Notes under the pieces: model-generated
Told to the model about the DNA's origin: nothing
Database searches by the model: none
The model's input: the letters and a program-made list of their open reading frames with translations, nothing else
Translations under genes and position numbers: made by a program
Shown here: positions 31,935-42,188 of the stretch, piece after piece
How the letters are laid out: every line of letters starts with the position of its first letter
Position numbering within the stretch: the first letter of the stretch is position 1
DNA from: a virus
Virus record (IMG/VR): IMGVR_UViG_3300042691_055965
Span: 1-64,000 of that record
DNA length: 64,000 bases
Strand: one strand, 5' to 3'

Positions 31935-32633
31935 ATGTCGGGTAACGTAGCACCAAATACAGTCAAAGATGGGTTAGTTCTATATTTAGATGCTGCAAAT
32001 ATTAAATCCTACACATCAGGGTCAACTATTTGGTATGATTTAAGTAAAAGAAATAACAATTCAACCTTGGTTAATAACCCAACATTTGATTCAAGTAATA
32101 AGGGTAGTATTGTTTTCGACGGTATTGATGATGTAGGGACATTTCCTGTTTTACCCGATTTTTATTTTTTGGGAAGATCACCTTACACCTTGAGTATTTT
32201 TGCAAATATTGTATCGGCGAGTAGTACATTCCATGGATTACTTAATCGTGAATATGGTGCACCAAGAAATGGGTATAATATGTGGTTTTATAGGGACAGT
32301 CCAAATTTATTAGCCGTTGCCACAGAAAGATTTGGTGGAACAGGACAAAAAGTCGCCTTTGTTTTACTTGATAATGATAGTTGTATTAATAAATGGAATC
32401 ACTATTGTGCAACTTATGATGGAAATAATTTAAATTTTTATTTTAACGGACAGTTATCCAATGGAGTATTTGCTGACGGAAATATTACAAACACAAGTGG
32501 TACGTTACAAATAGCAAGAAGACAAACAACAAATGGTAATGTAAAAGTTTCAAATACACAAATTTATAACAGGGCATTATCTGCTTCAGAAGTTTTACAA
32601 AACTATAATGCATTAAAAGGTAGATATATATAA
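31935..32633 (+). CDS. LamG/ConA-like lectin domain protein (2 of 3)
   Basis: Protein of 232 aa with the same framework as its neighbours: GLVLYLDAANIKSYTSGSTI, WYDLSK, GSIVFDGIDD, and IYNRALSASEVLQNYNALKG. Loops between strands differ strongly from the upstream copy, as expected if binding sites diverge while the scaffold is kept. Separated by 1 nt from the previous gene. Confidence 0.75.
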   Translation: MSGNVAPNTVKDGLVLYLDAANIKSYTSGSTIWYDLSKRNNNSTLVNNPTFDSSNKGSIVFDGIDDVGTFPVLPDFYFLGRSPYTLSIFANIVSASSTFHGLLNREYGAPRNGYNMWFYRDSPNLLAVATERFGGTGQKVAFVLLDNDSCINKWNHYCATYDGNNLNFYFNGQLSNGVFADGNITNTSGTLQIARRQTTNGNVKVSNTQIYNRALSASEVLQNYNALKGRYI

Positions 32634-32635
32634 AA

Positions 32636-33361
32636 ATGCAAACTTTAAAACAAGGTCCAGGTATTATTACTGATTCATTAATTTATTATTTGGATGCGTC
32701 TAATCCAAATTCATACGTTAGTGGTTCAACATCTTGGAATAACATAAGCAACCAAACCAAAGGTAGTGGTACGTTGTTAAGTGGTGTCACTTTTTCGCAA
32801 TCAAACAAAGGTTGTCTTGCTTTGGACGGTGTTGATGATTATATTATATTACCTCAAATAACAACAAATCAAACTTTTGGTAATTATTCATTAAGTATTT
32901 GGTTTAGTCCGGCAACGACAATTACTTCGGTAATTAGTCCTAATTATATGTTGATGGAAGCCCAAAATTATGTTTTGAACGGTGTTGACAATTACATCTA
33001 TATTTTAAGTAGTACTTCAGGTAGAATCGGGTTTCAAACTTTTAATCCATTGGCGGTAACATATTCCACCACCAATTATTGGGAAGCTAACAAATGGTAT
33101 AATGTAACAGGAACATACGATATCACAACAAGTCGACTTTCATTATACGTTAATGGGATAAGAGAATCATTCACAACTATTGCGAATTGTTACTTTAATA
33201 CTAACACATTTTATGGTTTAGGTGCGTATACTGCAAACCCACCCAGAACGTGGTTTTTTTCAGGAAGATTTGCTTCACATGCCGTTTATACAAAAACACT
33301 TTCAGATGATGAGGTTTTACAAAACTATATCACATTCAAACAAAAATTTGAATTGTCATAG
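32636..33361 (+). CDS. LamG/ConA-like lectin domain protein (3 of 3)
   Basis: Protein of 241 aa, third paralog: SLIYYLDASNPNSYVSGSTS, WNNISN, GCLALDGVDDYI, YSLSIWFSP, and a closing TKTLSDDEVLQNYITFK. The closing DEVLQNY-type helix is shared by all three and may dock the lectin to a fiber. Ends 45 nt before the next gene. Confidence 0.75.
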   Translation: MQTLKQGPGIITDSLIYYLDASNPNSYVSGSTSWNNISNQTKGSGTLLSGVTFSQSNKGCLALDGVDDYIILPQITTNQTFGNYSLSIWFSPATTITSVISPNYMLMEAQNYVLNGVDNYIYILSSTSGRIGFQTFNPLAVTYSTTNYWEANKWYNVTGTYDITTSRLSLYVNGIRESFTTIANCYFNTNTFYGLGAYTANPPRTWFFSGRFASHAVYTKTLSDDEVLQNYITFKQKFELS

Positions 33362-33362
33362 A

Positions 33363-33369
33363 TATTTAT
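33363..33369 (+). promoter_or_regulatory. TATTTAT element before the 33407 gene
   Basis: TATTTAT 37 nt before the ATG. Confidence 0.3.
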
Positions 33370-33406
33370 AACAGAACATAATCTTGGATAGGGAAAAGAT
33401 TAAATT

Positions 33407-34810
33407 ATGCCGAACGAATTTGTAATAAAAAACGGGTTTATATCCCAAAATAATTCTAATGTTAGTGGATTGTTGACAACAACAACATTTAGACTAACTT
33501 CAGGCGCAACAAATGGTTATGTTCTAACTTCCGACGGTAGTGGTAATGCCACTTGGAGTCCTTTAAGTGCGACAACAGGTTACTTTGATGTATTTGTCAC
33601 AGGTGGTACGTATTCTAGTGGTACTGCGACATTTACAAATAATACTGGAGGAACATTCACGGTTACTGGGTTTTCAGTGGGTGGTGGGGGTGGTGATACT
33701 ATCACTGGTGGAACTATTGATTACTCTACCGGTACTTTATCGCTGAATTCCACAGGTAGTACTGTTTTAATCACAGGATTCACCGATACTTTTGTTACAG
33801 GGGGGACTTATTCTAATGGTACTGCAACATTTACAAATAACACGGGAGGAACATTTAATGTTAATGGTTTTTATACGGGACAAACAAGTTATGTAAATTC
33901 TGTCACTACAGGAAGTGGGTTATCAGGAGACTCAACAACAGGTAATATTACATTAGTAAACACGGCACCTGATCAAGTAGTTACATTAAACGAAGGTAAC
34001 AATATTGGTGTCCAAGGCACCTATCCTAATTTTACAATTGATGTAACAGGTTTAACAGATAACAATAGATTTGTTACAGGATTTACTTATGATGATGCGA
34101 ACACGTTTACAATATCTGACAATTCGGGGTCAACATATTCTGCAACATTTAATTATGTTACAGGTTTAACTGCAAATACGATTTCAGCAACAACGTACCA
34201 AAATCTACCAACTGACGTATTTGTTAGTGGTGGTACTTATTCTGCAGGTACTGCAACATTTACAAATACAACAGGAAGTACCTTCATGGTGACAGGATTT
34301 TCTGATTTTCAATACTTTATTTCAGGTTCATCACCAAGTGGTATTACATTAAATATCGGTGACAGGTGGTATAACTTAAATAATGGTGCTGAATACGTTT
34401 GGAATGACGACGGTAATACCACACAATGGGTACAACCTGCAGGAATACCTGGACCTCAAGGTATTCAAGGTATTCAAGGACCACAAGGTATACAAGGACC
34501 ACAAGGTGACCCAGGGTTTAGTGGTTTATTTGTTACTACGGGTATTACAGCATCCACACAAACATTAACAACAGGTTTTACATATTATGGAATCATTCAT
34601 ACAGGTAACGTAGATTTGACACTTCCATCACCAGTAGGAAACGATGGATTTAATTTGAACATCAAAGATGAAAGTGGTAATTCGGGTATTTATAGAATAA
34701 GAATAACAACACCTTCAGGAAGTATTGATGGAAATAGTTATGTTGATATGAATATAAATTATATGTCACTTCATTTTGTGGCAAGAAACAACAATTGGTG
34801 GTTGATATGA
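33407..34810 (+). CDS. Tail fiber with collagen-like segment
   Basis: Protein of 467 aa. The shaft is built of beta repeats such as SNGTATFTNNTGGTFNVNGF, seen about five times here in related forms and again in the 36031 and 42928 genes. At about residues 346-370 is a collagen-like Gly-X-Y run (GIPGPQGIQGIQGPQG and onward), giving a trimeric rod. The last ~95 residues are a small beta tip (TASTQTLTTGFTYYG, GNDGFNLNIKDESGN). The stop overlaps the next gene's start. Probably a trimeric fiber or tip protein. Confidence 0.75.
   Translation: MPNEFVIKNGFISQNNSNVSGLLTTTTFRLTSGATNGYVLTSDGSGNATWSPLSATTGYFDVFVTGGTYSSGTATFTNNTGGTFTVTGFSVGGGGGDTITGGTIDYSTGTLSLNSTGSTVLITGFTDTFVTGGTYSNGTATFTNNTGGTFNVNGFYTGQTSYVNSVTTGSGLSGDSTTGNITLVNTAPDQVVTLNEGNNIGVQGTYPNFTIDVTGLTDNNRFVTGFTYDDANTFTISDNSGSTYSATFNYVTGLTANTISATTYQNLPTDVFVSGGTYSAGTATFTNTTGSTFMVTGFSDFQYFISGSSPSGITLNIGDRWYNLNNGAEYVWNDDGNTTQWVQPAGIPGPQGIQGIQGPQGIQGPQGDPGFSGLFVTTGITASTQTLTTGFTYYGIIHTGNVDLTLPSPVGNDGFNLNIKDESGNSGIYRIRITTPSGSIDGNSYVDMNINYMSLHFVARNNNWWLI
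34442..34516 (+). repeat. Collagen-like Gly-X-Y repeat
   Basis: Twenty-five codons with Gly every third residue, mostly GPQ and GIQ. In-frame within the 33407 fiber gene. Confidence 0.85.
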
Positions 34811-36027
34811 GTTTTATTTTTAATAATAAAGTTGCCTATAGTGATGGTCCGGCGATTGACGCATTTGGTAGATTAAGAACTGCAGCAGTTCAAAATTTGT
34901 TGGACATCAAACACGTCTATGATAAAAATCCACTACAGATTAATGAAGTTACTGCGGGAACTGCCACATCAATTTTCAATCCACAATTTGCAAGAGTAAG
35001 AATGTCAACTTTTGCAAATAATGATTTTGTCATAAGACAAACAAAAACACACCCAATTTACCAACCAGGTAAAAGTCAATTATATGAGGCAAGTATGTCA
35101 AATTTCCAATTGGAAACAAATGTAATCAAAAGAATAGGTGGATTTGATTCGGTACAAATATCACCATACAACTCAGGATTTGATGGATTCTTCTTGGAAA
35201 GTAATGGAGTGACAAATGAAATAAGTTTTCAGATACATAGGTCGGGAACAACAGTGTTTTCAGCATCTACAACAACTTGGGATAATAGTGGATTTAATGT
35301 AGGAGATATTGATTGGAGTAATACAAACCTAATTACAGTTGATTATCAATGGTTAGGTGTTGGTAGAATGAGATTTGGATTAAACTTATCAGGACAAACA
35401 ATTTATTTTACTGAACATAATTGCGCAAATAACGAACCTGATGTTTATATGTCTTCACCAAACCAACCAATGAGGTATGAAATAAGACAACTTGGTGCTG
35501 GTTCAGGGTATTTAGATATGTTGTGTAGTCAAACATCTACGGAAGGTGCGTTGAATGGGTTATACTCTACAGTAGGGATACAACACCCAACAACGACAAC
35601 ATTACAAAATGATGGCACAAAATATCCATACATTGGTTATAGATTAAAACAATCATATCACGCAGTAACATCACAATATAGTAGTTTGAGTGTGTTAAAC
35701 ACATCAAATGATAACTATTTAATTACCATTGAATTCAATCCTACAATATCAACAACACCTACTTGGGAATCTATTCCGAACTCACCGTTTGAATATGCGT
35801 TATTTACAGGAACAACAACTGCAACAATAACATCACCAGGACACGTAATGACATCACTTATAGGTGCATCTGGTAGTGCTGCTTTGACAACAACAAAAGT
35901 TGATGACAATCAGATTAGGGTTGGTGTAAATGTAGATGGAAGTTTAGATGAAATGTGGGTATGTATAACTCCATTAGGTGCAAATGCTGCTTTTTTGGGG
36001 ACTGCTGAAATATTATATTATTTATAA
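34807..36027 (+). CDS. Phage structural protein, 406 aa
   Basis: ATG at 34807 overlaps the upstream stop; an in-frame GTG at 34795 is less likely. The beginning (FNNKVAYSDGPAIDAFGRLR) and the following ATSIFNPQFARVRMS are patterns I associate with virion proteins of marine and Bacteroidota phages of unknown exact place. The rest is beta-rich. It ends 3 nt before the 1810-aa fiber, so a baseplate or fiber-attachment role is inferred. Confidence 0.6.
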   Translation: MSFIFNNKVAYSDGPAIDAFGRLRTAAVQNLLDIKHVYDKNPLQINEVTAGTATSIFNPQFARVRMSTFANNDFVIRQTKTHPIYQPGKSQLYEASMSNFQLETNVIKRIGGFDSVQISPYNSGFDGFFLESNGVTNEISFQIHRSGTTVFSASTTTWDNSGFNVGDIDWSNTNLITVDYQWLGVGRMRFGLNLSGQTIYFTEHNCANNEPDVYMSSPNQPMRYEIRQLGAGSGYLDMLCSQTSTEGALNGLYSTVGIQHPTTTTLQNDGTKYPYIGYRLKQSYHAVTSQYSSLSVLNTSNDNYLITIEFNPTISTTPTWESIPNSPFEYALFTGTTTATITSPGHVMTSLIGASGSAALTTTKVDDNQIRVGVNVDGSLDEMWVCITPLGANAAFLGTAEILYYL

Positions 36028-36030
36028 GAT

Positions 36031-39000
36031 ATGCCAATAAATTTTCCAATACCATCATTTGTAGGTGAACTTTACACCTTTGGACAAACCACTTGGGAGT
36101 GGTCGGGTGAATACTGGGGTGTTTACTCAGCACAAACAGGTTATGTTTATTCAGTAACAACAAGTACCGGATTATCAGGTGATACTACACAAGGTAATAT
36201 TACATTATTGAATACCGCTCCCGACCAAATAGTTACCATATCAGGTGGAACGGGAATATTGACAGGTGGAACTTACCCAAATTTTACGATAACAAATACC
36301 GCGCCCGACCAACTTGTTACACTTTCAAATGGACAATATATTACAATATCAGGAACTTATCCTAATTTTACAATAGCAACTACAGGTATAACAGATAACG
36401 ATAAATTTACAACAGGTTTTACCTACAACAACAATACTTTTACTCTTATTGATAATTCAGGTAATACCTTATCTGCAACAATCAATGATGTCACAGGTTT
36501 AACAATTAATGGTGATTTAACTGTGACGGGTAGTTCTTTTCTTAATACAATCACCGCAAATACAATAACAAACGTTGATTATATTGATTTTGATATAACA
36601 CAAACAGGAACAACCTCATCACCTGGTAGATTATTTTGGGATGTTAATAATAGAACTTTGAGTGTTGGTATGTTGAGTGGTGTAACTCAACAAATAGGTG
36701 AAGAACAATATTACTTAGTTGAAAATCAAACAACAGGAACATTATTAGATGGATATGTTGTAAGAGCAGTGGGAACAACAGGTTCAAGTGGTAAGATTCT
36801 AATTGATTATACAATTGCAAATGGAACTATACCCGCATTTACTACTTTAGGAGTTCTAACTCAAACATTATTAAGTGGGGAAACAGGTTATGTAACATCA
36901 TTTGGTTTAGTTAGAAATATAGATACGACAGGTGCTCCATATGGTGAAACTTGGAGTCAGGGTGACATTCTTTATGTTTCACCAACAATACTTGGTGGAT
37001 TTACAAATGTGAAACCAATTGTTCCAAACCAAGATATTATTATCGCTATTGTAATGGAATTGGGTGTTAACGGTTCAATATTTGTTCGTCCCGATGTTTA
37101 TCGTCCATTCAAAGACCCACAACTTCTTACGGTTGCAAAACAAAATGCGGACTTTACATCAATCAAAGATGCGGTTGATAGTATTGTAGGTTCATCAATA
37201 TCAAATAGATATGTAATAACGGTTGGGCCTGGTATCTTTGTAGAAGATGAAATTGATTTAACTACTACTCCTTATGTAAGTATTGTAGGAAGTAACATAC
37301 AAACAACACTCGTTGTTCCTAGTGGTTCAACACAACACGTATTCAAAATAGGAATAAATAACGAAATTTCATTTTTAAGTATAAGTGGGGCATCAACAGG
37401 ATATGCGGGAATATATTGTTATGATGTTGGTGATTTTGCACAGGCTCACAAAATATCAATGTATGATTGTGATACAAACGTTTGGGTAGAATCGGACACA
37501 CAAGATACGAAGTTTTATGGTGAGTATATGGACTTCAATGGAACATATACATACGGAACAAGAGTAGTAGGAAACAATGGGTTTTTAGCATTAGCCAATA
37601 TGGAAAACTACTTCAACTTTCCAACGGGGAGTAATATAACATATTGTAATCATGCGACAGGTAGTGGTGCGACAATAAACGCATTTGTTTGTGATAACGT
37701 TAGTAATGGTGTATCAGGAACTACTGCGTTTTTAATACAAGATGGTTCACAACTTAATACATCCACAGTCACTTGCGATGGTAATACCTATGGTGTAAGA
37801 AACCCTAATATTGGTTCACCTGTCAGATTTGATATTGATAACGCAAGTTTTGTTGATGGTGAATGGGATTTATATGTTGAAAGTATTGGGACATTTGGAA
37901 CATTGGGAGGTAGTTCAAACCATCAAAAGATATTCACAGCATCTGAAAACGTATATTGGGCATTTTTGGATATTGACGATGGTGAATTTGATATTACAAG
38001 AAAAGCATCCGTTACATTCACGGATGGTTCACATACAGATTTTACTACTTTAATTTTTGAAGGTGGTACTATGGGTCTTATATCTGGTGGTAGTATCACA
38101 ACTATAAGTGGGTTTACGGTTCAAGCAGATGCTGGTTTTGGTTATTTAGAAAAATCTGATGATAGTGGTATTGTTAGAAGAATTGATTGGGTAAACAATC
38201 AAATAACATTATCTGCAAATACTGACAATTATATATACATTAATGAAAATAGTAACCTTGTAAGTTCGGGAACCAAACCCATTACTTCATATAACATTCT
38301 TTTAGGTAGAGTTATTACAGATTCAACAGGTGTCGAGTTTATTGACTTGTCACCTATGAAAGCTCAACACACATCAAATAGTTTCGATAGTTTATTTACG
38401 GAAGCGTTAGGTCCAATTTATTCAGAGGGGTCTATTGTTACAGAAGGGGTGACTCCATTTACGATAGATGTTACGCAAGGAGATTATCATTTCTCAACAA
38501 ATGAATTTTTACCATCAGGAGGAACTAACATTAATTTTATACAATATTATAGAAATGGCACTGGTTCAACTTGGGTGACTTCAGCAACCACGTTAGTTAA
38601 TAACACCCAATATGATAATAATGGAACGTTAACAGGTTTAACTGCTGGTTATTTTACAAAACATACTCTTTATACTGTAGGACAAGGTTCGTATGAAAAT
38701 TACTTTTTAGTAATTGGACAAAACGAGTATACAACATTGGTTGAGGCGGAAGACGCATTATTACCAACACCGCCAACTTATTTTAGTGATGGTGTGGTAC
38801 AAATAGCAAACATTTATATCGAACAAGGTTCTTCAGGTATAACACAAGTAGAAGATGTTCGTCCAACAATTGGTTTTAGAGCGGGTGGTGTAAACGCATC
38901 GTCAGTTCACGGAAATCTTCTTGGTTTGGCGGCAGATGACCACATACAATATCTTTTGGTTAGTGGTGCTCGTGCTATGAGTGGTAACCTTGATATGGGT

Positions 39001-41463
39001 ACAAACGACATCACAAATGTCGGAACGGTTGATGGTGTAACAGTATCTGCTCACGCAACAAGACATCAATTTGGTGGGTTAGACCCTGTTGGTTCTGTAA
39101 CACCATCAGCAAACGCAATACCATATGCCGATGTTAATGGGACACTCAATGATTGGGTGTCAACAGCATCAACAACCACTTTTGGTAAAGTAAAAACATC
39201 AAGTTCAAGCACTACTGTAGTTAGTGATAACGATTCAAGATTTTTGAATTCATTTACGGGTGGTTCATATTCTAATGGTACAATATCGTTCACGAATAAT
39301 TCAGGCGGAACCTACAATGTCACAGGTTTTTTCACAGGGGGAACTGATGTATTTGTTACAGGAGGAACGTATTCAAATGGAAGTGCAACATTTACAAATA
39401 ATACTGGTGGTACATTTAATGTAACAGGGTTTTATACAGGACAAACAAGTTATGTTAATTCATTGACAACGGGAACAGGTTTATCTGCGAATACAACAAC
39501 AGGTAATATTACAATTGTTAATACTAGTCCTGATCAAACAGTAGTTCTGAATAATGGAACAGGCATTTCAACAAGTGGAACTTATCCTAACTTTACTATC
39601 ACAAATACCGCACCCGATCAAACGGTAACAATATCAGGTGGAACAGGAATATTAACGGGGGGGACTTATCCTAATTTTACAATTACTAATACTGCGCCCG
39701 ATCAAACCGTTGTATTAAATAATGGTACAGGAATAAGTGTTACAGGCACATATCCAAGTTTTACAATATCATCAACAGGAAGTACTGGTGAAACATTTAC
39801 AGGTGGTACAGTTACAGGGAACACCGTGTTTACTCAAGGATTAACTGCAACAACTATATCTGCAACTACATATCAAAATCTTCCTACAGATATTAGAGTT
39901 ACTGGAGGGACATACAATAATTCAACAGGAACTGCGACATTTACAAATAATACGGGAGGTACATTTAATGTGTCAGGATTTATTACTGGAGGGACAAGTG
40001 GTGTTAGTGGTGATTACTTACCATTAAGTGGTGGAACGGTAACAGGGAACACCGTATTTACACAAGGACTGACAGGTAATACTATTAGTGGAACAAGTAT
40101 ATTTGTAGATACTATAGATTCGTTCAATAGAATACTTAGAGAATCAAATGGTGAAACAAGAGTTGTGTGGGGTGATGGTCAACTATATAACTCATCAATA
40201 CTAAAATTAGATTGGAACAATGGATATTTAAATGATTCTTCCGGAGTTTTATCTGTTGATTGGGAAAACATGCAACTTTTTGACACAGTCACACCTATTA
40301 TTTCTGTTGATTGGAGAACTAGAAATTTAATTGATGCTGGTGGTAATATAAAATTAGATTGGCAAACAGGTGTTCTTTCGGGAATGACGAATGTACAATC
40401 AACCACCATAAGTGCAACTACATATCAAAATTTACCTACGGATATTAGAGTAACAGGAGGAACATACGACAATTTAACAGGATCGGCAACATTTACAAAT
40501 AATACAGGTGGTACATTTAATGTTACAGGATTTAGTACAGGTGGTGGAGGAACTTTTACAGGTGGTACGGTAACAGGATCAACTGATTTTACAAATGGGT
40601 TAACCGCAAATACAATAAGTGCAACCACATACCTTAACATTCCATATATTACAGGAAATACTATTAGTGTTCAAGCAAGAAGAACAACACTTTATACTTT
40701 AACAAACACATTCACAAATATAACATTCAATGTTACAGATATTGAAAATGATTCTTCAGTTATTTCCCATGACAATGTAAATACCGGTAGAATTTATATG
40801 TATGAAAGTGGTTTGTATGAAATACATTATCATGGTGATGTTGGGCACGGTACTACCGCAAACGACTTTGAAACAAGATTGTATTTGAATGATTTATCAG
40901 TGATTAATGGTGGTAGTTTAAGTGGAAAAAGTTCAAGTACAGATAGGATTACTTTCGCATCAAATACTGTCTTTTCAGCGTCATCAGGTGATTACATAAC
41001 ATTACAAGCAAGATTTCCCGCCTTAACTAGTGGTTCTATAGGGAATCTTGTATTATCTGTTAAACAACTTAAAGGGTTAAAAGGTGACATAGGTGCAATA
41101 GGTCCACAAGGACCTCAAGGTACCGGATTATTTACGGGAGGAACAATATCAAGTCCTACCGAATTTACAAATGGGTTAACCGCAAATACAATAAGTGCAA
41201 CAACATATCAGAATTTACCTATACTTTCAATGAAATCTGATACTGTAGCTGCTGGAAGTTTTACAGGTAACCCAAAAAAATATACCGTAACGTTCACAAC
41301 CGCCTATCCGAATACAAATTACACCATAAGTATTACAGGTTCAGATAACAGAACATTTACATACGAATCAAAAGCAACTACAGGATTTGTTATAAACACA
41401 AATGCGAACACCGTTTTAACAGGAAATGTTGATTGGCAAACAATTGCAATTGGTGAATCTTAA
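36031..41463 (+). CDS. Giant tail fiber: beta-helix domain plus C1q-like tip
   Basis: Protein of 1810 aa, the longest in the window. An N-terminal attachment part (1-45) is followed by a repeat shaft. At about residues 369-630 is a pectin-lyase-like right-handed beta-helix (ADFTSIKDAVDSIVG, RYVITVGPGIFVEDEIDL, and stacked strands), the fold of many phage depolymerases. Shaft repeats follow (NGSATFTNNTGGTFNVTGF; ATTISATTYQNLPTDIRVTG), with DW repeats at about 1389-1452. At about 1550-1680 is a jelly-roll domain like C1q (GRIYMYESGLYEIHYHGDV), then a short collagen-like run (GPQGPQG) and a small end domain. Enzyme activity of the helix is not proven. Confidence 0.75.
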   Translation: MPINFPIPSFVGELYTFGQTTWEWSGEYWGVYSAQTGYVYSVTTSTGLSGDTTQGNITLLNTAPDQIVTISGGTGILTGGTYPNFTITNTAPDQLVTLSNGQYITISGTYPNFTIATTGITDNDKFTTGFTYNNNTFTLIDNSGNTLSATINDVTGLTINGDLTVTGSSFLNTITANTITNVDYIDFDITQTGTTSSPGRLFWDVNNRTLSVGMLSGVTQQIGEEQYYLVENQTTGTLLDGYVVRAVGTTGSSGKILIDYTIANGTIPAFTTLGVLTQTLLSGETGYVTSFGLVRNIDTTGAPYGETWSQGDILYVSPTILGGFTNVKPIVPNQDIIIAIVMELGVNGSIFVRPDVYRPFKDPQLLTVAKQNADFTSIKDAVDSIVGSSISNRYVITVGPGIFVEDEIDLTTTPYVSIVGSNIQTTLVVPSGSTQHVFKIGINNEISFLSISGASTGYAGIYCYDVGDFAQAHKISMYDCDTNVWVESDTQDTKFYGEYMDFNGTYTYGTRVVGNNGFLALANMENYFNFPTGSNITYCNHATGSGATINAFVCDNVSNGVSGTTAFLIQDGSQLNTSTVTCDGNTYGVRNPNIGSPVRFDIDNASFVDGEWDLYVESIGTFGTLGGSSNHQKIFTASENVYWAFLDIDDGEFDITRKASVTFTDGSHTDFTTLIFEGGTMGLISGGSITTISGFTVQADAGFGYLEKSDDSGIVRRIDWVNNQITLSANTDNYIYINENSNLVSSGTKPITSYNILLGRVITDSTGVEFIDLSPMKAQHTSNSFDSLFTEALGPIYSEGSIVTEGVTPFTIDVTQGDYHFSTNEFLPSGGTNINFIQYYRNGTGSTWVTSATTLVNNTQYDNNGTLTGLTAGYFTKHTLYTVGQGSYENYFLVIGQNEYTTLVEAEDALLPTPPTYFSDGVVQIANIYIEQGSSGITQVEDVRPTIGFRAGGVNASSVHGNLLGLAADDHIQYLLVSGARAMSGNLDMGTNDITNVGTVDGVTVSAHATRHQFGGLDPVGSVTPSANAIPYADVNGTLNDWVSTASTTTFGKVKTSSSSTTVVSDNDSRFLNSFTGGSYSNGTISFTNNSGGTYNVTGFFTGGTDVFVTGGTYSNGSATFTNNTGGTFNVTGFYTGQTSYVNSLTTGTGLSANTTTGNITIVNTSPDQTVVLNNGTGISTSGTYPNFTITNTAPDQTVTISGGTGILTGGTYPNFTITNTAPDQTVVLNNGTGISVTGTYPSFTISSTGSTGETFTGGTVTGNTVFTQGLTATTISATTYQNLPTDIRVTGGTYNNSTGTATFTNNTGGTFNVSGFITGGTSGVSGDYLPLSGGTVTGNTVFTQGLTGNTISGTSIFVDTIDSFNRILRESNGETRVVWGDGQLYNSSILKLDWNNGYLNDSSGVLSVDWENMQLFDTVTPIISVDWRTRNLIDAGGNIKLDWQTGVLSGMTNVQSTTISATTYQNLPTDIRVTGGTYDNLTGSATFTNNTGGTFNVTGFSTGGGGTFTGGTVTGSTDFTNGLTANTISATTYLNIPYITGNTISVQARRTTLYTLTNTFTNITFNVTDIENDSSVISHDNVNTGRIYMYESGLYEIHYHGDVGHGTTANDFETRLYLNDLSVINGGSLSGKSSSTDRITFASNTVFSASSGDYITLQARFPALTSGSIGNLVLSVKQLKGLKGDIGAIGPQGPQGTGLFTGGTISSPTEFTNGLTANTISATTYQNLPILSMKSDTVAAGSFTGNPKKYTVTFTTAYPNTNYTISITGSDNRTFTYESKATTGFVINTNANTVLTGNVDWQTIAIGES

Positions 41464-41465
41464 TT

Positions 41466-42176
41466 ATGGGGCATTTTATTTCAGATAGTATTATTTCAGA
41501 AGGGGGGTTAACAGCAACCACCGCAAATATAACAACAATTAGTGCAACCACAATTTCAGGTACAACCTTTTATGGTGATGGTTCTAATTTAACAAATGTA
41601 CCCATTAATGTTACATTAACATCAAGTCAAGATGCAATTGTTTTTAATAGTGGAAACACTTTTAGTGGTCACACAAGTTTGGAATATAGTGGAGGTAGTT
41701 TGTTAATAACAGGAACAACGAGAACAAATGGACAATTTTTTTACGGAAATAGTTCAGCGGGATTAAGGTTACAATGGTTTGGAACACAAACCGCAGGAAC
41801 TGCACCTGGTATTATATGGACAAATATGCCTGCGTTACCTACAACTTGGTTACATCAAACATCAGGAACATTAACAGGAGATGCAACATATATTGTAGAT
41901 TTAACTGAATACACACAGTTCAGGTTCACATTTCAAAGACAAGTCGCAGGGGCTGCGGCAAGTAACTTAGTAATACAATACTCATTAGATAATTCAACTT
42001 GGGAAGTCACTCCATTAGTAACTTTGGCTGTGGGTACTGGTACAGGAGCAAGGGATTCGGGGTGGACAACAATTCCTGTTGGTGCAAGAACTTTTATTTA
42101 TATCAGATTGGCTGGTGCGGGAGGTAATGGTACTGCCGACCCTCGTTTTTCACCACCAACAATTATATTCAGATAA
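41466..42176 (+). CDS. Short tail fiber-like protein (paralog A)
   Basis: Protein of 236 aa. The N-terminal stub is FISDSIISEGGLTATTANIT, followed by a GDGSNLTN-type turn; the C-terminal ~120 residues are a beta domain ending FSPPTIIFR. The following gene is a close paralog. The shared stub is likely the attachment end. Starts 2 nt after the giant fiber. Confidence 0.65.
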   Translation: MGHFISDSIISEGGLTATTANITTISATTISGTTFYGDGSNLTNVPINVTLTSSQDAIVFNSGNTFSGHTSLEYSGGSLLITGTTRTNGQFFYGNSSAGLRLQWFGTQTAGTAPGIIWTNMPALPTTWLHQTSGTLTGDATYIVDLTEYTQFRFTFQRQVAGAAASNLVIQYSLDNSTWEVTPLVTLAVGTGTGARDSGWTTIPVGARTFIYIRLAGAGGNGTADPRFSPPTIIFR

Positions 42177-42183
42177 TATTTAT
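42177..42183 (+). promoter_or_regulatory. TATTTAT element before the 42189 gene
   Basis: TATTTAT, 5 nt, ATG. Confidence 0.5.
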
Positions 42184-42188
42184 ATAAT

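Noticed and set aside
33590-40560. Dense short repeats resembling a CRISPR-like or DNA-level repeat array
   Set aside because: The repeats are in frame and vary at synonymous sites. They encode fiber shaft units and have no unique spacers of equal length.
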